Shown: in pieces, positions 10,400-20,164 of the stretch
Layout of the letters: every line of letters begins with the position of its first letter
Position numbering within the stretch: the first letter of the stretch is position 1
Source: JAGOMW01 sp964596675
GTDB taxonomy: Bacteria > Patescibacteriota > Gracilibacteria > BD1-5 > UBA2023
Direction of reading: 5' to 3'
DNA length: 64,000 nt
Assembly: GCA_964596675.1 (NCBI GenBank)
Contig: CAZQUZ010000002.1
Span: 62,001 to 126,000 of the forward strand
Position numbers and translations under genes: made by a program
Notes under the pieces: model-generated
What the model saw: the letters and a program-made list of their open reading frames with translations, nothing else
Told to the model about the DNA's origin: nothing
Databases searched by the model: none

Positions 10400-12026
10400 G
10401 CTCATCCTCACAAAAGATATGACCCTTATCCAGGCTATGAAAGCCATAAGTGATCATATACAAACATGACCTACGCCTATCGTCGTCGATATGGGAAATG
10501 TTACATTTCCTTTGACACGAGATGTATTTCTCGTGATGAAAAAGCGTTTTCGTGTCGATGAGATGAGTCTCATACTGAACTATGATTATGAGGTAGATAT
10601 GGCGAGATCTATCGGTATCGGGGCTACAGTATCATGAGTGCGAGCTGAGTTTGAGCGAGAATTTCTCGAGAAAAATATCATCAAACATAATATGACCATA
10701 GGAGAATATTTTCTCTATGAGCTCAGGCGATGATGGGAATATATACGATTTCTCATCGTACGTAAGCGCACTAAGATGCCACTCCATAAGATAAAAAAGT
10801 ATTCTCCGAATACATTCCTCATCATCACAGGATTGATTATGTCTTTATCACTTTTGGTGTTTATTTTTCACTTCGCTGTCTCGAAGACATATGTATCCGT
10901 CATACCCCAGACGACTGTCCGTCCTGTCAGTGCGAACATCCTCTTTACTCAGAGTACCTCATGAACCCTCTTGTCAGATAAAAATATGGTCCACATGAAG
11001 AAGATCGTACTACCCGTGGAGCATGTCATGCGATTTACTATAGAGACTATAGATCCGAACTCTGCTACGAGTGCTGTCGGGCGTGTGACAGTGTACAATG
11101 AACTCACGACAGAACAAGCCTTAAAGCCTTTTACTCGATTTGTCACGGAGGATGGTATCGTGTATCGAAGTGATACCTGGGCCAATATACCACCAGCACG
11201 GACGCTCAATGGTATCACAGAAATAGGCTCTGCAGAAGTATCACTGAAGGCTGATCAATCAGATGAAGCAGGGCGCATCATCGGGGCACGATGAAATATC
11301 GCCTCAGATACGTATCTCTCTATCCCATGACTGAAATTTAATCGAGATAAAGTATACGCAAAAGCAAAAGAAAATTTTGTATGATGAACGGATTCGAGTG
11401 TCCATATCGTCACAGAGCAAGAGTTCGAAAAATCGAAAGCCATCCTCCGTGAGCATCTCGAACGAGCAGCACGTAACCAGATACAGTTCTGGCTCGATGA
11501 GGAAAATAAAAATAAATCCGAAGACTATAGTCTTCTTATGGCTGAATCTATCAGCTTTACGGGTGAGACTATCACTATAGCTTCATGACAAAAAATCGGA
11601 GATGCTGCCAATGAGATAGAACTCAAATGAACCATCATGGTCACGGCACTCGTCTATGATAGGAGATCAGTCATCGAATATCTCACTGAGATTTTTCGAG
11701 ATAAGCTCCTCCTCGGTACAGATAAAGAGCTCGCCATCCATGAAGATACACTGCGTCTGACGAATGTCATCTCACGAGAAGAGCGTGATGCGAGCATAAA
11801 GGCTACCATGGAGATGAATACGACCATCACCTATGACCTCGAGAACTCATCGAATGAGCTCACTCGTCGTATGAAGGTCATGATCGCAGGACTCTCGAAG
11901 GGTGAAGCGATAGATCGGCTCGTCGCAGAATGAAGAGTGCATGAGGTGAATATTTCATTCTCTCCATTTTGGCTCACGCGTGTATCATCGAATCTCGATA
12001 ATATCGAATTTATCATAAAGAAATAA
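10392..12026 (+). CDS. Membrane protein with a baseplate J-like segment
   Basis: The predicted protein has 544 residues. Residues 1-125 are cytoplasmic and unassigned. One transmembrane helix follows near residues 138-158 (TFLIITGLIMSLSLLVFIF). The large C-terminal part contains ATSAVGRVTVYNEL and FVTEDGIVYRSDTW, which resemble the extracytoplasmic segment often annotated as baseplate J/gp47-like in candidate-phyla genomes; I infer that from recalled similarity only. The coupling to the FtsA-like gene by an 8-nt overlap suggests a joint envelope or division role. No phage structural genes are nearby, so a prophage tail is unlikely. Many TGA glycines are spread through it. Confidence 0.5.
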
Positions 12027-12039
12027 CACTCATCACGCC

Positions 12040-13737
12040 ATGTCTCTCTCCCAAGACATCGAATCCCGTATCAATATCATCGACCTCGTCGGACGATATG
12101 TGGATATGAAAAAAGCAGGTGTGAACTATAAAGCACTCTGCCCATTTCATAGTGAGAAGTCCCCATCATTTATCATCTCTCCGCAGAAAAATATCGCCCA
12201 CTGCTTCTCCTGTGGGAAGTGAGGTGGTCCACTGAAGTTCCTCATGGAGATAGAGAAGATCGACTTCCGTGAGGCGATATCTATCCTCGCGAAGGAGGCA
12301 TGAGTCGAGCTCAAGACTGACTTCCAAAAAGAGCGCGCCGATGCCTGAGGTGATATCTATGCGCTCTATCGTGCGACCGCTCTCTGGTACCATAGCGTCC
12401 TCTATAAAGACGAGAATAAGAAATACCTCGACTACCTCCTAGACCGTGAGATATCGCATGATACGATCAAAAAATTCCAGCTCGGATGCTCGACGTCTCC
12501 ACGCGACCTCTGGTATCACCTGAAAGAGCAATGATTCACTCCACAGTTTCTCATCGACTCTGGGATTTTTATCGCGGAGGGGCGAGATAAGTTCTTCGCA
12601 CGTATCACCTACCCGATAGCGAATAGCATGGGTCATGTGGTCGCATTCACGGGTCGAGTGCTCGATGCTGCCCTCCCGAAGTATCTGAACTCCCCTGCCT
12701 CCCATATATTCGATAAGAGCTCTATCCTCTATGGGCTCCATCTCGCGAAGCATGCCATATCGAAAAGTGGTGAGGTCTATATCGTCGAGTGACAGATGGA
12801 TACGATCATGCTCCATCAGGCGAGCGTCGAGAATACTGTGGGTATCAGTGGGACTGCCCTCACGCCCGAGCATGTGAATATCCTAAAGCGATTTACGAAG
12901 ATCATCTACCTCTGTCTCGATAGCGACTCCGCGGGAGTAAAGGCGACATTTGCATCCATAGAGACCCTCGCGAACCAGGATATCGAGGCGCGTATCATAG
13001 AGATACCGAACGGCAAAGACCCCGATGAGTATATAAAGTCCTGAGGTGATTTCGCGAGTCTGAAAGATGACTCTCTCTCGCCGATAGGATTCTACCTCGC
13101 GGAGTGAGGGCGTGAGTATGATCTCACTACCGTCATCGGGAAGAAGAAACTCATCGAAAAGTGTCTCTCATTCCTCGTGCCGATACGCTCACAGATAGAG
13201 GTAGATATGCATATCACTGAGATGTCATCTCGTCTCGGAGTCTCGAAGGATGCGATTTTTACTGAGTATAAAAAATGAGCCTTCGCTCGTAGTACCCGTA
13301 GCCGCTATACTCCGACTGCAGATGAGTCCCCTCAAGGAGAGAAATTCGGCTTTACACCCACAGATATGCTCGCATGATATATCTATCGATATGAGCTTTT
13401 CGACTTGTTTTTCCGAGAATTTCGATATACTCTAGAGGATCTTCCGAAAGAAGGGAATTTTTCGCTATTATCTACTATACTGTCTCGAGGGTCTATAGAC
13501 CCCGATGATGAAGAGCGACTGAAGATCATATCCCTTTCTCTCGAAGCCACACATCCCGATGAGGACCTCGCCCAGATCCAAAAGGCATCTGCCGACCTCC
13601 TCAAAAATCTCCATAAAGACCTGCTCATCGCAGAAAAAAATCGAGCCCTCGCTCGTGGTGAGGACATCCTCACACTCAATCAAACTCTGATCCCAAAAGC
13701 TCTCGCACTCGGACTCCCTCCGAGTGTGCTGAGATAG
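12040..13737 (+). CDS. dnaG: DNA primase
   Basis: Synthesises RNA primers at the replication fork. The predicted 565 residues show a CHC2 zinc finger (CPFHSEKSPSF with CFSCGKGG), the RNA-polymerase core with YLNSPASHIFDKSSILYG, and a TOPRIM domain with VEGQMDTIML and CLDSDSAGVKA. The C-terminal 150 residues are divergent but occupy the DnaB-interaction position. Nine glycines are TGA-encoded, among them the one after CFSCGK. It starts 14 nt after the preceding stop and is followed 27 nt later by rpoD, the dnaG-rpoD order of the classical macromolecular synthesis operon; rpsU is not next to it. Confidence 0.96.
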
Positions 13738-13764
13738 TATTTTTTCTCCTAACACGCTCTGCTC

Positions 13765-15210
13765 ATGGCTACTCCTCGTAAAAAAGCGCTCCCGAAAGAT
13801 ACCGCTGCCCTAGAGATCGATCTCTCTGCATTCGACATAGATGCTATAGATATGCCAGTACACACCCCGAAATCCTCAGATACTCCACACGATACACCGA
13901 AACCTCTCTCGAAAAAAGAGCGAGATGCCTTCGATGATACACTCGTGCCGAGTGATGAGATTATGGACGATGAAGAACCGACGATAAAAGATGACTTCGA
14001 TGATGACTTCGAGGATCCATTCGATCTCGATGATGATGCGCCAGATGGTGAGGAGAAGTGAGATGACTACTCCGCTCCGAAAGATTTTTTCACAGACAAG
14101 CGCCGAAAGAAAAATCTGAAAAAATTCCTCGATGTGACGGTCCCACAGGAGTTCCTCGAGGGGATGAGTGAGTCTATGCAGCTCCTCTTTAAAAAATGAA
14201 AAGCCGAATGAAAACTCGTCTACGATGAGGTCATGACTGCACTCCCTCCAGGAGATGATATCGAGCTCATGGATGAGGTATTTTCTCGTCTAGCGAAGCT
14301 CGGTGTCGAGCTCGTAGACTCTCTGGATCATGATGAGATGTTTAAGGACGCAGGGAAGAAAAATCAGGACGTAGACCTCTCTGAGATCTCTGATGACTCT
14401 ATCCGCATGTATCTGAATGAGATCGGTCGATTCCCACTCATCGATGCAGAGGAAGAGGTACGCCTCGGACGTCTCATCCAGAAGTGAGACCAGGAGGCTC
14501 GTAAGCGTCTCGCTGAGGCGAATCTCCGTCTCGTCGTCTCCATCGCGAAGAAGTATATGGGTCGTGGACTCGGGCTCCTGGATCTCGTGCAGGAGGGCAA
14601 TGTCGGACTCTTTCGCGCAGTGGATAAGTTCGACCCGGATAGAGGATTTAAGTTCTCTACCTATGCGACGTGGTGGATCCGTCAGGGCGTCACTCGTGCT
14701 ATCGCGGATCAGGCTCGTACTATCCGCGTGCCAGTCCATATGGTCGAGACGATCAATAAGTTTAACCACACGTATCGCCGCCTCACACAGGAGCTCGCTC
14801 GTGAGCCACTCATGGAGGAGCTCGCACTGGAGCTCGAGATGGATGTACGCAAGGTGCGCCAGATCATGCGTATATCGCAGGATATCCTCTCACTCGACTC
14901 CCCTGTCGGTGGTGAGGAGGATACGACGCTCGGTGACTTCGTCGAGGATGATAAGTACCTCACTCCTGAGAAAGCGACCAATCTCTCGATACTCAAAGAA
15001 AATCTCTATGACATGCTCGACTTTCTCACGCCACGTGAGAAGAAGATTATCGTCATGAGATTCGGACTCGATGGTGGTGAGATGCATACGCTCGAAGAGG
15101 TGGGCAAGGAGTTCGGTGTGACACGTGAGCGTGTCCGTCAGATCGAAGCAAAAACTCTCGAGAAGCTCCGGACCCATCCGAGTGCGGATAGGATTAAATT
15201 CTTTCACTAG
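13765..15210 (+). CDS. rpoD: Primary sigma factor of RNA polymerase
   Basis: Predicted 481 residues. The N-terminal 110 are acidic and low complexity (EDPFDLDDDAPDGEE region) and replace a canonical region 1.1. The conserved core follows: region 1.2 (SIRMYLNEIGRFPL), region 2 with NLRLVVSIAKKYMGRG and FKFSTYATWWIRQ, region 3, and region 4 with the helix-turn-helix LEEVGKEFGVTRERVRQIE. That is the full set for -10 and -35 recognition, consistent with the TTGACA/TATAAT promoters seen here. Several glycines in the N-terminal half are TGA, while regions 2-4 after QKG use GGN only. A strong terminator follows. Confidence 0.97.
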
Positions 15211-15250
15211 AGTAGTTCTTGTTTTTGAAAAATTTCATACTTTCTGTATC

Positions 15251-15282
15251 AGAAAACCAGAATCATACGGTTCTGGTTTTCT
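15251..15282 (+). terminator. Rho-independent terminator of the dnaG-rpoD unit
   Basis: AGAAAACCAGAA, an 8-nt loop, TTCTGGTTTTCT, then a T-rich tail. Perfect 12-bp stem 40 nt after the rpoD stop. Confidence 0.9.
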
Positions 15283-15323
15283 TTTTGGTAAATCGCAAAA
15301 ATTCGCTATAATCAGCTCTCATA

Positions 15324-15378
15324 TATCAGGGTTCCCACTTTTCTCACCCCATCTCCCTCATGCATACCCAGTCGGCCC
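15324..15378 (+). repeat. 55-bp sequence duplicated across the scaffold gap (copy 1)
   Basis: Identical to 15479-15533. It holds the leader and first codons of the Cys-rich gene and is preceded by a TATAAT at about 15306-15311. Most likely two contig ends that overlap but were not merged. Confidence 0.9.
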
Positions 15379-15478
15379 NNNNNNNNNNNNNNNNNNNNNN
15401 NNNNNNNNNNNNNNNNNNNNNNNNNNNNNNNNNNNNNNNNNNNNNNNNNNNNNNNNNNNNNNNNNNNNNNNNNNNNNN
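15379..15478. other. Scaffold gap (100 N)
   Basis: Placeholder gap flanked by an exact 55-bp duplication. The real locus probably has no missing sequence here. Confidence 0.98.
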
Positions 15479-15533
15479 TATCAGGGTTCCCACTTTTCTC
15501 ACCCCATCTCCCTCATGCATACCCAGTCGGCCC
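15479..15533 (+). repeat. 55-bp sequence duplicated across the scaffold gap (copy 2)
   Basis: Exact copy of 15324-15378; its ATG at 15515 begins the intact Cys-rich gene. Confidence 0.9.
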
Positions 15534-15964
15534 TGACCATGTGTGAGCGGTGTGATGGACTCTGCTGTCGAGTGTATGATATCGTCGATACATCTACAGG
15601 TAAGCTCGTGAAGCCCGCGGGAGAAAAGTGTGGATACCTCGATATCAAAAATCGGTGCCGTATCCATGCTACACGAGACCGACATGCAGGATATAAGGAC
15701 TCATGCTCTCAGTATGACTGTCTCGAATGATGACCTATCGTGACGATATTTGCTCGGAGGATCCCACAGGACTACCCAGAGCGATATGCTATCATCTCTT
15801 CCCTACTCGAGACGATACGGATATCTATAGAGGCATCTCCGCTCGAGCGGTATGCGCTCCTCGACTATACTGCGAAGCTTCTCAATAACATAAATATCGA
15901 TGAATCACTCATGTTATCCGTGAAAGTCGCGAGAGTGAAGATAGAGCGGTGGGAGAAAGTGTAG
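15515..15964 (+). CDS. Cysteine-rich putative metal-binding protein
   Basis: Predicted 149 residues. The N-terminal half has a dense Cys/His pattern: CERCDGLCCRVYD, then EKCGYL, NRCRIHATR, DSCSQYDCLEGG. It resembles the Cys-rich CxxC-GLCC modules found at the N-terminus of some pentapeptide-repeat and YkgJ-like proteins, probably binding zinc or an Fe-S cluster. The C-terminal half is helical and has no Cys. Two consecutive TGA codons encode Gly-Gly after DCLE. The last 60 nt of the gene and its terminator are duplicated 1.4 kb downstream (17307-17409). The true 5' end is affected by the neighbouring scaffold gap, but the promoter in the pre-gap copy fits the same ATG. Confidence 0.65.
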
Positions 15965-16007
15965 AAAAATATGTTTAGCAAATCCCCTACCGAGATGGAG
16001 GGGATTT
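15905..16007 (+). repeat. 103-bp direct repeat, copy 1
   Basis: Comprises the last codons of the Cys-rich gene, its stop and its terminator. Copy 2 at 17307-17409 differs at three positions. The two copies bracket the fic gene and its control region. Confidence 0.9.
15980..16007. terminator. Terminator of the Cys-rich gene
   Basis: AAATCCCC, a 12-nt loop, GGGGATTT, followed by T and GAAA. Part of the 103-bp repeat. It can also act for the convergent fic gene. Confidence 0.7.
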
Positions 16008-16028
16008 TGAAATCCAGGGACAGCATAT

Positions 16029-17177
16029 TTAATAGTTGCTCGAAAATATATTAAGATAATCTTTATAGATATAGGATTGACCATATTTGCTAACTTTATC
16101 TTTTGGTGTGAGTATACCGAGAGAGATAAATCGCTCAATAACTGTCTGTGCCCCTTTCCAGGTATATCCTGTCCATGACACGATAGTAGCGACATTCACG
16201 ATAGGCTGTGCATAGAGATTTCGTAGTACTGGCATAGCACTCTCGGCTGATCGTTTTCAGAGAGTTTGGATTTTCTCAGTATCTCTGATGCGAAGTGTAG
16301 TAATCTCCTCTATCGTACGGATTCACTCTGTAGCGATGTCGATGATGCCATCGAGAAAAAAATCAAGCCATCGCTCCACTTCACCATGATGATATCCAGA
16401 AAGCATCTCGTAGTAGAGTTGCTGGTATTTCTTAAAATATGAAGAGAGAAATAGTACTGGCTTCTCGAGAAAACCCTCTTTCCAGAGATAAAATGTGATA
16501 AGCATACGTCCTGTACGACCATTACCATCGAGAAATGGATGAATCGTCTCGAACTGAGCATGGAGGAGTCCTGCTCTGATGATCGCTGGTATAGCATCAT
16601 CTCAGTGCATGAATCTCTCAAGGTCATCGAGAGCACGGTGCATCTCGTGCACTGGTGGTGGCACGAAACTCGCACTATCTGGGCGAGTTCCACCGATCCA
16701 GTTCTGACTCTTTCGGAACTCTCCAGGATCAGCAAAATGAGTTGCTCGCGCACTACTCATGAGCTCCTTATGAAGTTCTCGGATAAATCTCAGAGAGATA
16801 GGAAATTCATCAGCCGTCACTCGCTTCATACCGTAGTTCAGAGCCTTGATATAGTGGAGTATATCATCGACATCGTCAGGAATATCGTTATTGATATGAG
16901 CCTCTGCCTCGATCGCATCTATCATCGTCGCACGAGTCCCCTCGATCTGACTCGATGAGGTTGCATCTTTGCGCAGATACATGAGGAGGAAAAAATCCGC
17001 ATCAGGCAGAAGCTTCGTGATACCATCGAGCTTCCCGATGAGCCGCGTGGCTCTATCACTTTTCTTATATATCTGCGATGAGAAATCATCCAGTCCAGCA
17101 GGAGGAAATGGATGAGGTACAAATGCCTTGTATCCAGCAGACTGCATGATGAATGTGCCGAGTTCTATTTTTTTCAT
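16029..17177 (-). CDS. Fic family protein (probable AMP-transferase)
   Basis: Predicted 382 residues with the usual multi-domain Fic layout. A Fic_N region carries SSSQIEGTR near residue 79, which matches the inhibitory (S/T)xxxE(G/N) helix. The catalytic HPFLDGNGRTGR lies near residue 206, and a C-terminal winged-helix-like region follows (IVSWTGYTWKGAQTVIERF). Fic enzymes add AMP to Ser/Thr/Tyr of target proteins, and having the inhibitory helix in the same chain makes this class II. The start at 17177 (MKKIELGTF) is preferred; an in-frame ATG at 17189 is also possible. Two 27-bp repeats upstream suggest autoregulation. It is bracketed by 103-bp direct repeats and lies downstream of hsdM. 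Confidence 0.92.
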
Positions 17178-17204
17178 AGTTTGTATCATTTGGAGTATTT
17201 AAAC

Positions 17205-17273
17205 TATACAAAGTATATACTTTTGTATCATTTATGCAAATAAAAATATACAAAGTATCTATACTTGTATCAT
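17205..17273 (-). promoter_or_regulatory. Two 27-bp operator-like repeats upstream of fic
   Basis: 17205-17231 (TATACAAAGTATATACTTTT and following) and 17247-17273 (TATACAAAGTATCTATACTT and following), each an imperfect palindrome, starting 42 nt apart. A half-site (TTTGTATCATTT) overlaps the fic start region at 17180-17191. The arrangement resembles the autoregulatory operators of toxin-type genes. Confidence 0.55.
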
Positions 17274-17306
17274 ATTAGTGATGCAAATTGCTGAGAAATC
17301 TATAAT

Positions 17307-17409
17307 TCACTCATGTTATCCGTGAAAGTCGCGAGGGTGAAGATAGAACGGTGGGAGAAAGTGTAGAAAAATATGTTTAGAAAATCCCCTACCGAGATGG
17401 AGGGGATTT
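17307..17409 (+). repeat. 103-bp direct repeat, copy 2
   Basis: Near-exact copy of 15905-16007 (three mismatches), a gene-end fragment without its gene. Its hairpin (17382-17409) now lies just past the hsdM stop and may terminate the hsd unit. Confidence 0.9.
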
Positions 17410-17415
17410 GTTGTT

Positions 17416-18840
17416 TTATTTGATTATGTCTCTGAGCTCTAGGGTGAGTTTCTCTATAGATTGATTTCTTTCTTCTATCTTCCCGAGTATCTCGCTCGGA
17501 CTCGGGAGAGTTTCTTCTACTGCTTTGTTCGGATTCTTTGCAGAGAGATCATAATCTTTGATATCCTCGATTTTCACGATCCAAGAATTTGGAGTGAGCG
17601 CTCGAGCCTTTTGCAGTTCTGTGATATCCTTTACATCATTATATGTAATCGGTTTATTCTTCGTGAGCGTGCGTCCGAGAGCTATCTCATAGTACCAGAT
17701 ATCACGAGTCGATCCGATGCGGTCAAAAAATATGATATTCGTTTTTACGCCAGCATATGGTAGAAATACTCCTCCAGGAAGTGAGATAATCGTATGGAGG
17801 TTATAATTATCGAGGATTTCTTTTTTGATGTTTTTGAATGCTTCGGCCGTACTGAATAATACTCACTCTGGGACGATAATACCAGTTTTTCACCCTACTT
17901 TCAGCATCTTGTAGATATGCTGGAGAAATAGCATTTCTGTCGCATTGGTACGGAATGGGAAGTTAATCTGGATTTGTTCCTTGATCTTTCCTCCAAAAGG
18001 AGGATTCGCGAGGATGATATCATGCCGATCAGATTCTTGGATATCTTTGATGGTTGTCGCAAGTGTGTCTGCTTTCGAGATATTTGGTGCAGATACACCA
18101 TGGAGGATCATATTCATCACTCCCATGATGTATGCGAGTGGTGTCTTCTCATTTCCATAGAATGTTCCATGATTGAGCTTCTCGAGTTCACTATCTGTTT
18201 TTACCTGAGGCTTCAGATGATTATATGCCTCGATGAGAAATCCACAGCTTCCAGCTGCAGGATCATAGACGGTTTGACCTACTTTCGGATCTACGATATC
18301 GACGACGAGCTTTATGATTGAGCGTGGAGTATAGAACTCTCCATTATTTCCTCAGGCATTCCCCATGTCCTGGAGGAGTCATTCATAGATATTTGATAAT
18401 TCGAAGAGATCCTCTCCACTCTGGAAATTGAGACCATCGATGATATCGATCACCTCACGGATATTGTTACCGTTTTCGATTTTATTCGAGATAAAATAGA
18501 ATATCTCTCCGATTTTGTACTTTATCGAATGATAATCTGCATCACTTCCCTTAAATGACTTTAGATATGGAAAGAGCTTCTGATTCACAAAATCCTTGAG
18601 ATCATCTCCCTGTATATATCACTTTTCTTGGTTGATCCAGTTTTTCCATCTGTATTCATCTGCGAGGATATAGACATAATCTTTCCCGTCGAGCTCAGCA
18701 GCATCACGACTACTCTCCTCGTAGTCATCGAGAAACTTCAAAAAGAGGATCCATGAAATCTGCTCCGTGTATCCGAGGGCTCAGGAGATACCTGAGTCTG
18801 TGCGCATGATATCCTTGATGCGGTTGATGTGTTGTTGCAT
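17416..18840 (-). CDS. hsdM: Type I restriction-modification DNA methyltransferase subunit
   Basis: Adenine-N6 methyltransferase of the type I complex. The predicted 474 residues begin with an HsdM_N helical domain (MQQHINRIKDIMRTDSGIS), followed by GEFYTPRSIIKLVVDI. The SAM-binding motif is DPAAGSCGFL and the catalytic motif is NPPFGGKIKEQ, so all key parts are present. It lies 11 nt downstream of hsdS on the minus strand. The gene order along transcription is hsdR, an AlbA/Schlafen-type gene, hsdS, hsdM. TGA encodes several glycines, so the genes have been used under code 25 for some time rather than arriving very recently from a standard-code host. Confidence 0.96.
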
Positions 18841-18851
18841 GGTATATTTAG

Positions 18852-20060
18852 TTAATCAGTAACGAGTCTTCCTGCGAATGCCTCTTCGAGGAGACTCTGC
18901 TTCAGAGTCTCGAGGTCTCATATCTGTGCCTCATACTCTCCTCTCAGTGCTGTCGTCTCGGCAAATACTCGGTCGAGGTGTGCGACGATCTCGTGCTGGC
19001 GAGGGAGAGGTGGGAGGGGGATTTGGATTTCTTTAAGCATACCATTGTTTACTCCCGCTTGTCATATCCATTTATTCGCTAAATTCTGAAAAAATCACTT
19101 ACCAAAAAGATAGTTAATATAAATTGAAACATACTTTGAATAATAACTATTCTTAATTACCATTCTTGTTAAATGATTACTAAATCCATATTCGTAATCC
19201 TGTTCCACATACGCTGTTTTTCATACTAGCTCTTTGCTGTTGGTGTTATTGAAAATAATATCTCATTTGAAGATCTTTGCCTTATTCATATCTATCATAT
19301 CAGGATTGATAGTTACAAAATGGTCAAAATTCAATTTTCAATCAGTTCAGATATTGTGAGTTCTCAGATGTATATATCCATTTGAGACTTCATTCTTTTT
19401 ATTACAAGCAAAACCACTTCCCATAAACTCACAAATTTCTCAAAGTGTTTTGATTTCATATTCTCCACTCTGAAAACTCTCTTCCAACACACTCTTCCTT
19501 ATATTCTCCACATCTACGATATTCGCTCGGAGGAGAGATATCTGCTCATCGATACTCGCGAAAGCGGAGTCGAGGCGAGCGACGATACGAGACTGGGTGG
19601 AGAGGGGTGGGAGGGGGATTTCGATATTTTTAATATCTTCTAGTGATATATTTTGCAATGCACCACCTCTAGCTTTATTCTTAAATCAGTTTGATAAACT
19701 TGATAAGAAAATATATCTAAGAAAATCTTTATTTACAAAATTTTGATAACCTCTAATGATTGCTAAGGCTTGATTTGTATTTGCAGGGAGAATATCTTTT
19801 GTCACTAATGCAATAGATCCAATAGTTCATGCAATTGAAATTAAGAAGTCTCAATCCTCTAAAATACTACGTTTCTGTGACAAATGCGCTTCCTCTGAAA
19901 TAAACGCACTTAAAGAAGATTTATTTATTTTTCCATTTGATATATTTTCTATCTTTATGAAGTTAATTCATTCACTCAAAAAACTATAACCATAAGTGGT
20001 TGGAGTTGATCACTTTGTGACTAATGAGGTAATTTCAGAGAGTTTTTTTATGGGGTACAT
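18852..20060 (-). CDS. hsdS: Type I restriction-modification specificity subunit
   Basis: Predicted 402 residues with two target-recognition domains, each followed by a conserved region. TRD1 starts at LVTKGSTPTTYGYSFLSEG. The first conserved region has NIEIPLPPLSTQSRIVARLD near residues 140-160, and the second has IQIPLPPLPRQHEIVAHLD near the end. This is the normal two-half HsdS that sets a bipartite recognition sequence. The AT-richer TRDs and conserved GC-richer linkers are typical. The start at 20060 gives MYPIKKLSEITSLVTKG. No inverted or extra TRD copies were seen nearby, so there is no sign of phase-variable TRD swapping. Confidence 0.95.
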
Positions 20061-20062
20061 GG

Positions 20063-20151
20063 TTGCACTTATTTTTAGTTATATTGCACTAAAGAGTATT
20101 ATTTCTCTCTATAGAGCCATTTATGAGGTATACTATGTTTGCACTTATTTT
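20063..20151. promoter_or_regulatory. Pair of 13-bp direct repeats upstream of hsdS
   Basis: TTGCACTTATTTT occurs at 20063-20075, touching the hsdS start, and again at 20139-20151. A further TTGCAC follows the first copy and a TGCAC the second. Possible operator for separate control of hsdS and hsdM. Confidence 0.4.
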
Positions 20152-20164
20152 GCACCTAGTTACA

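Noticed and set aside
10392..12026. Prophage baseplate gene
   Set aside because: No other phage structural genes nearby, a membrane helix in the middle, and coupling to an FtsA-like gene.
15324..15533. Biological tandem duplication at the gap
   Set aside because: An exact 55-bp match at both edges of a 100-N placeholder is much better explained by unmerged contig overlap.
17307..17409. A second, truncated Cys-rich gene
   Set aside because: Only the last codons and terminator are present; it is the tail of a direct repeat, not a gene.
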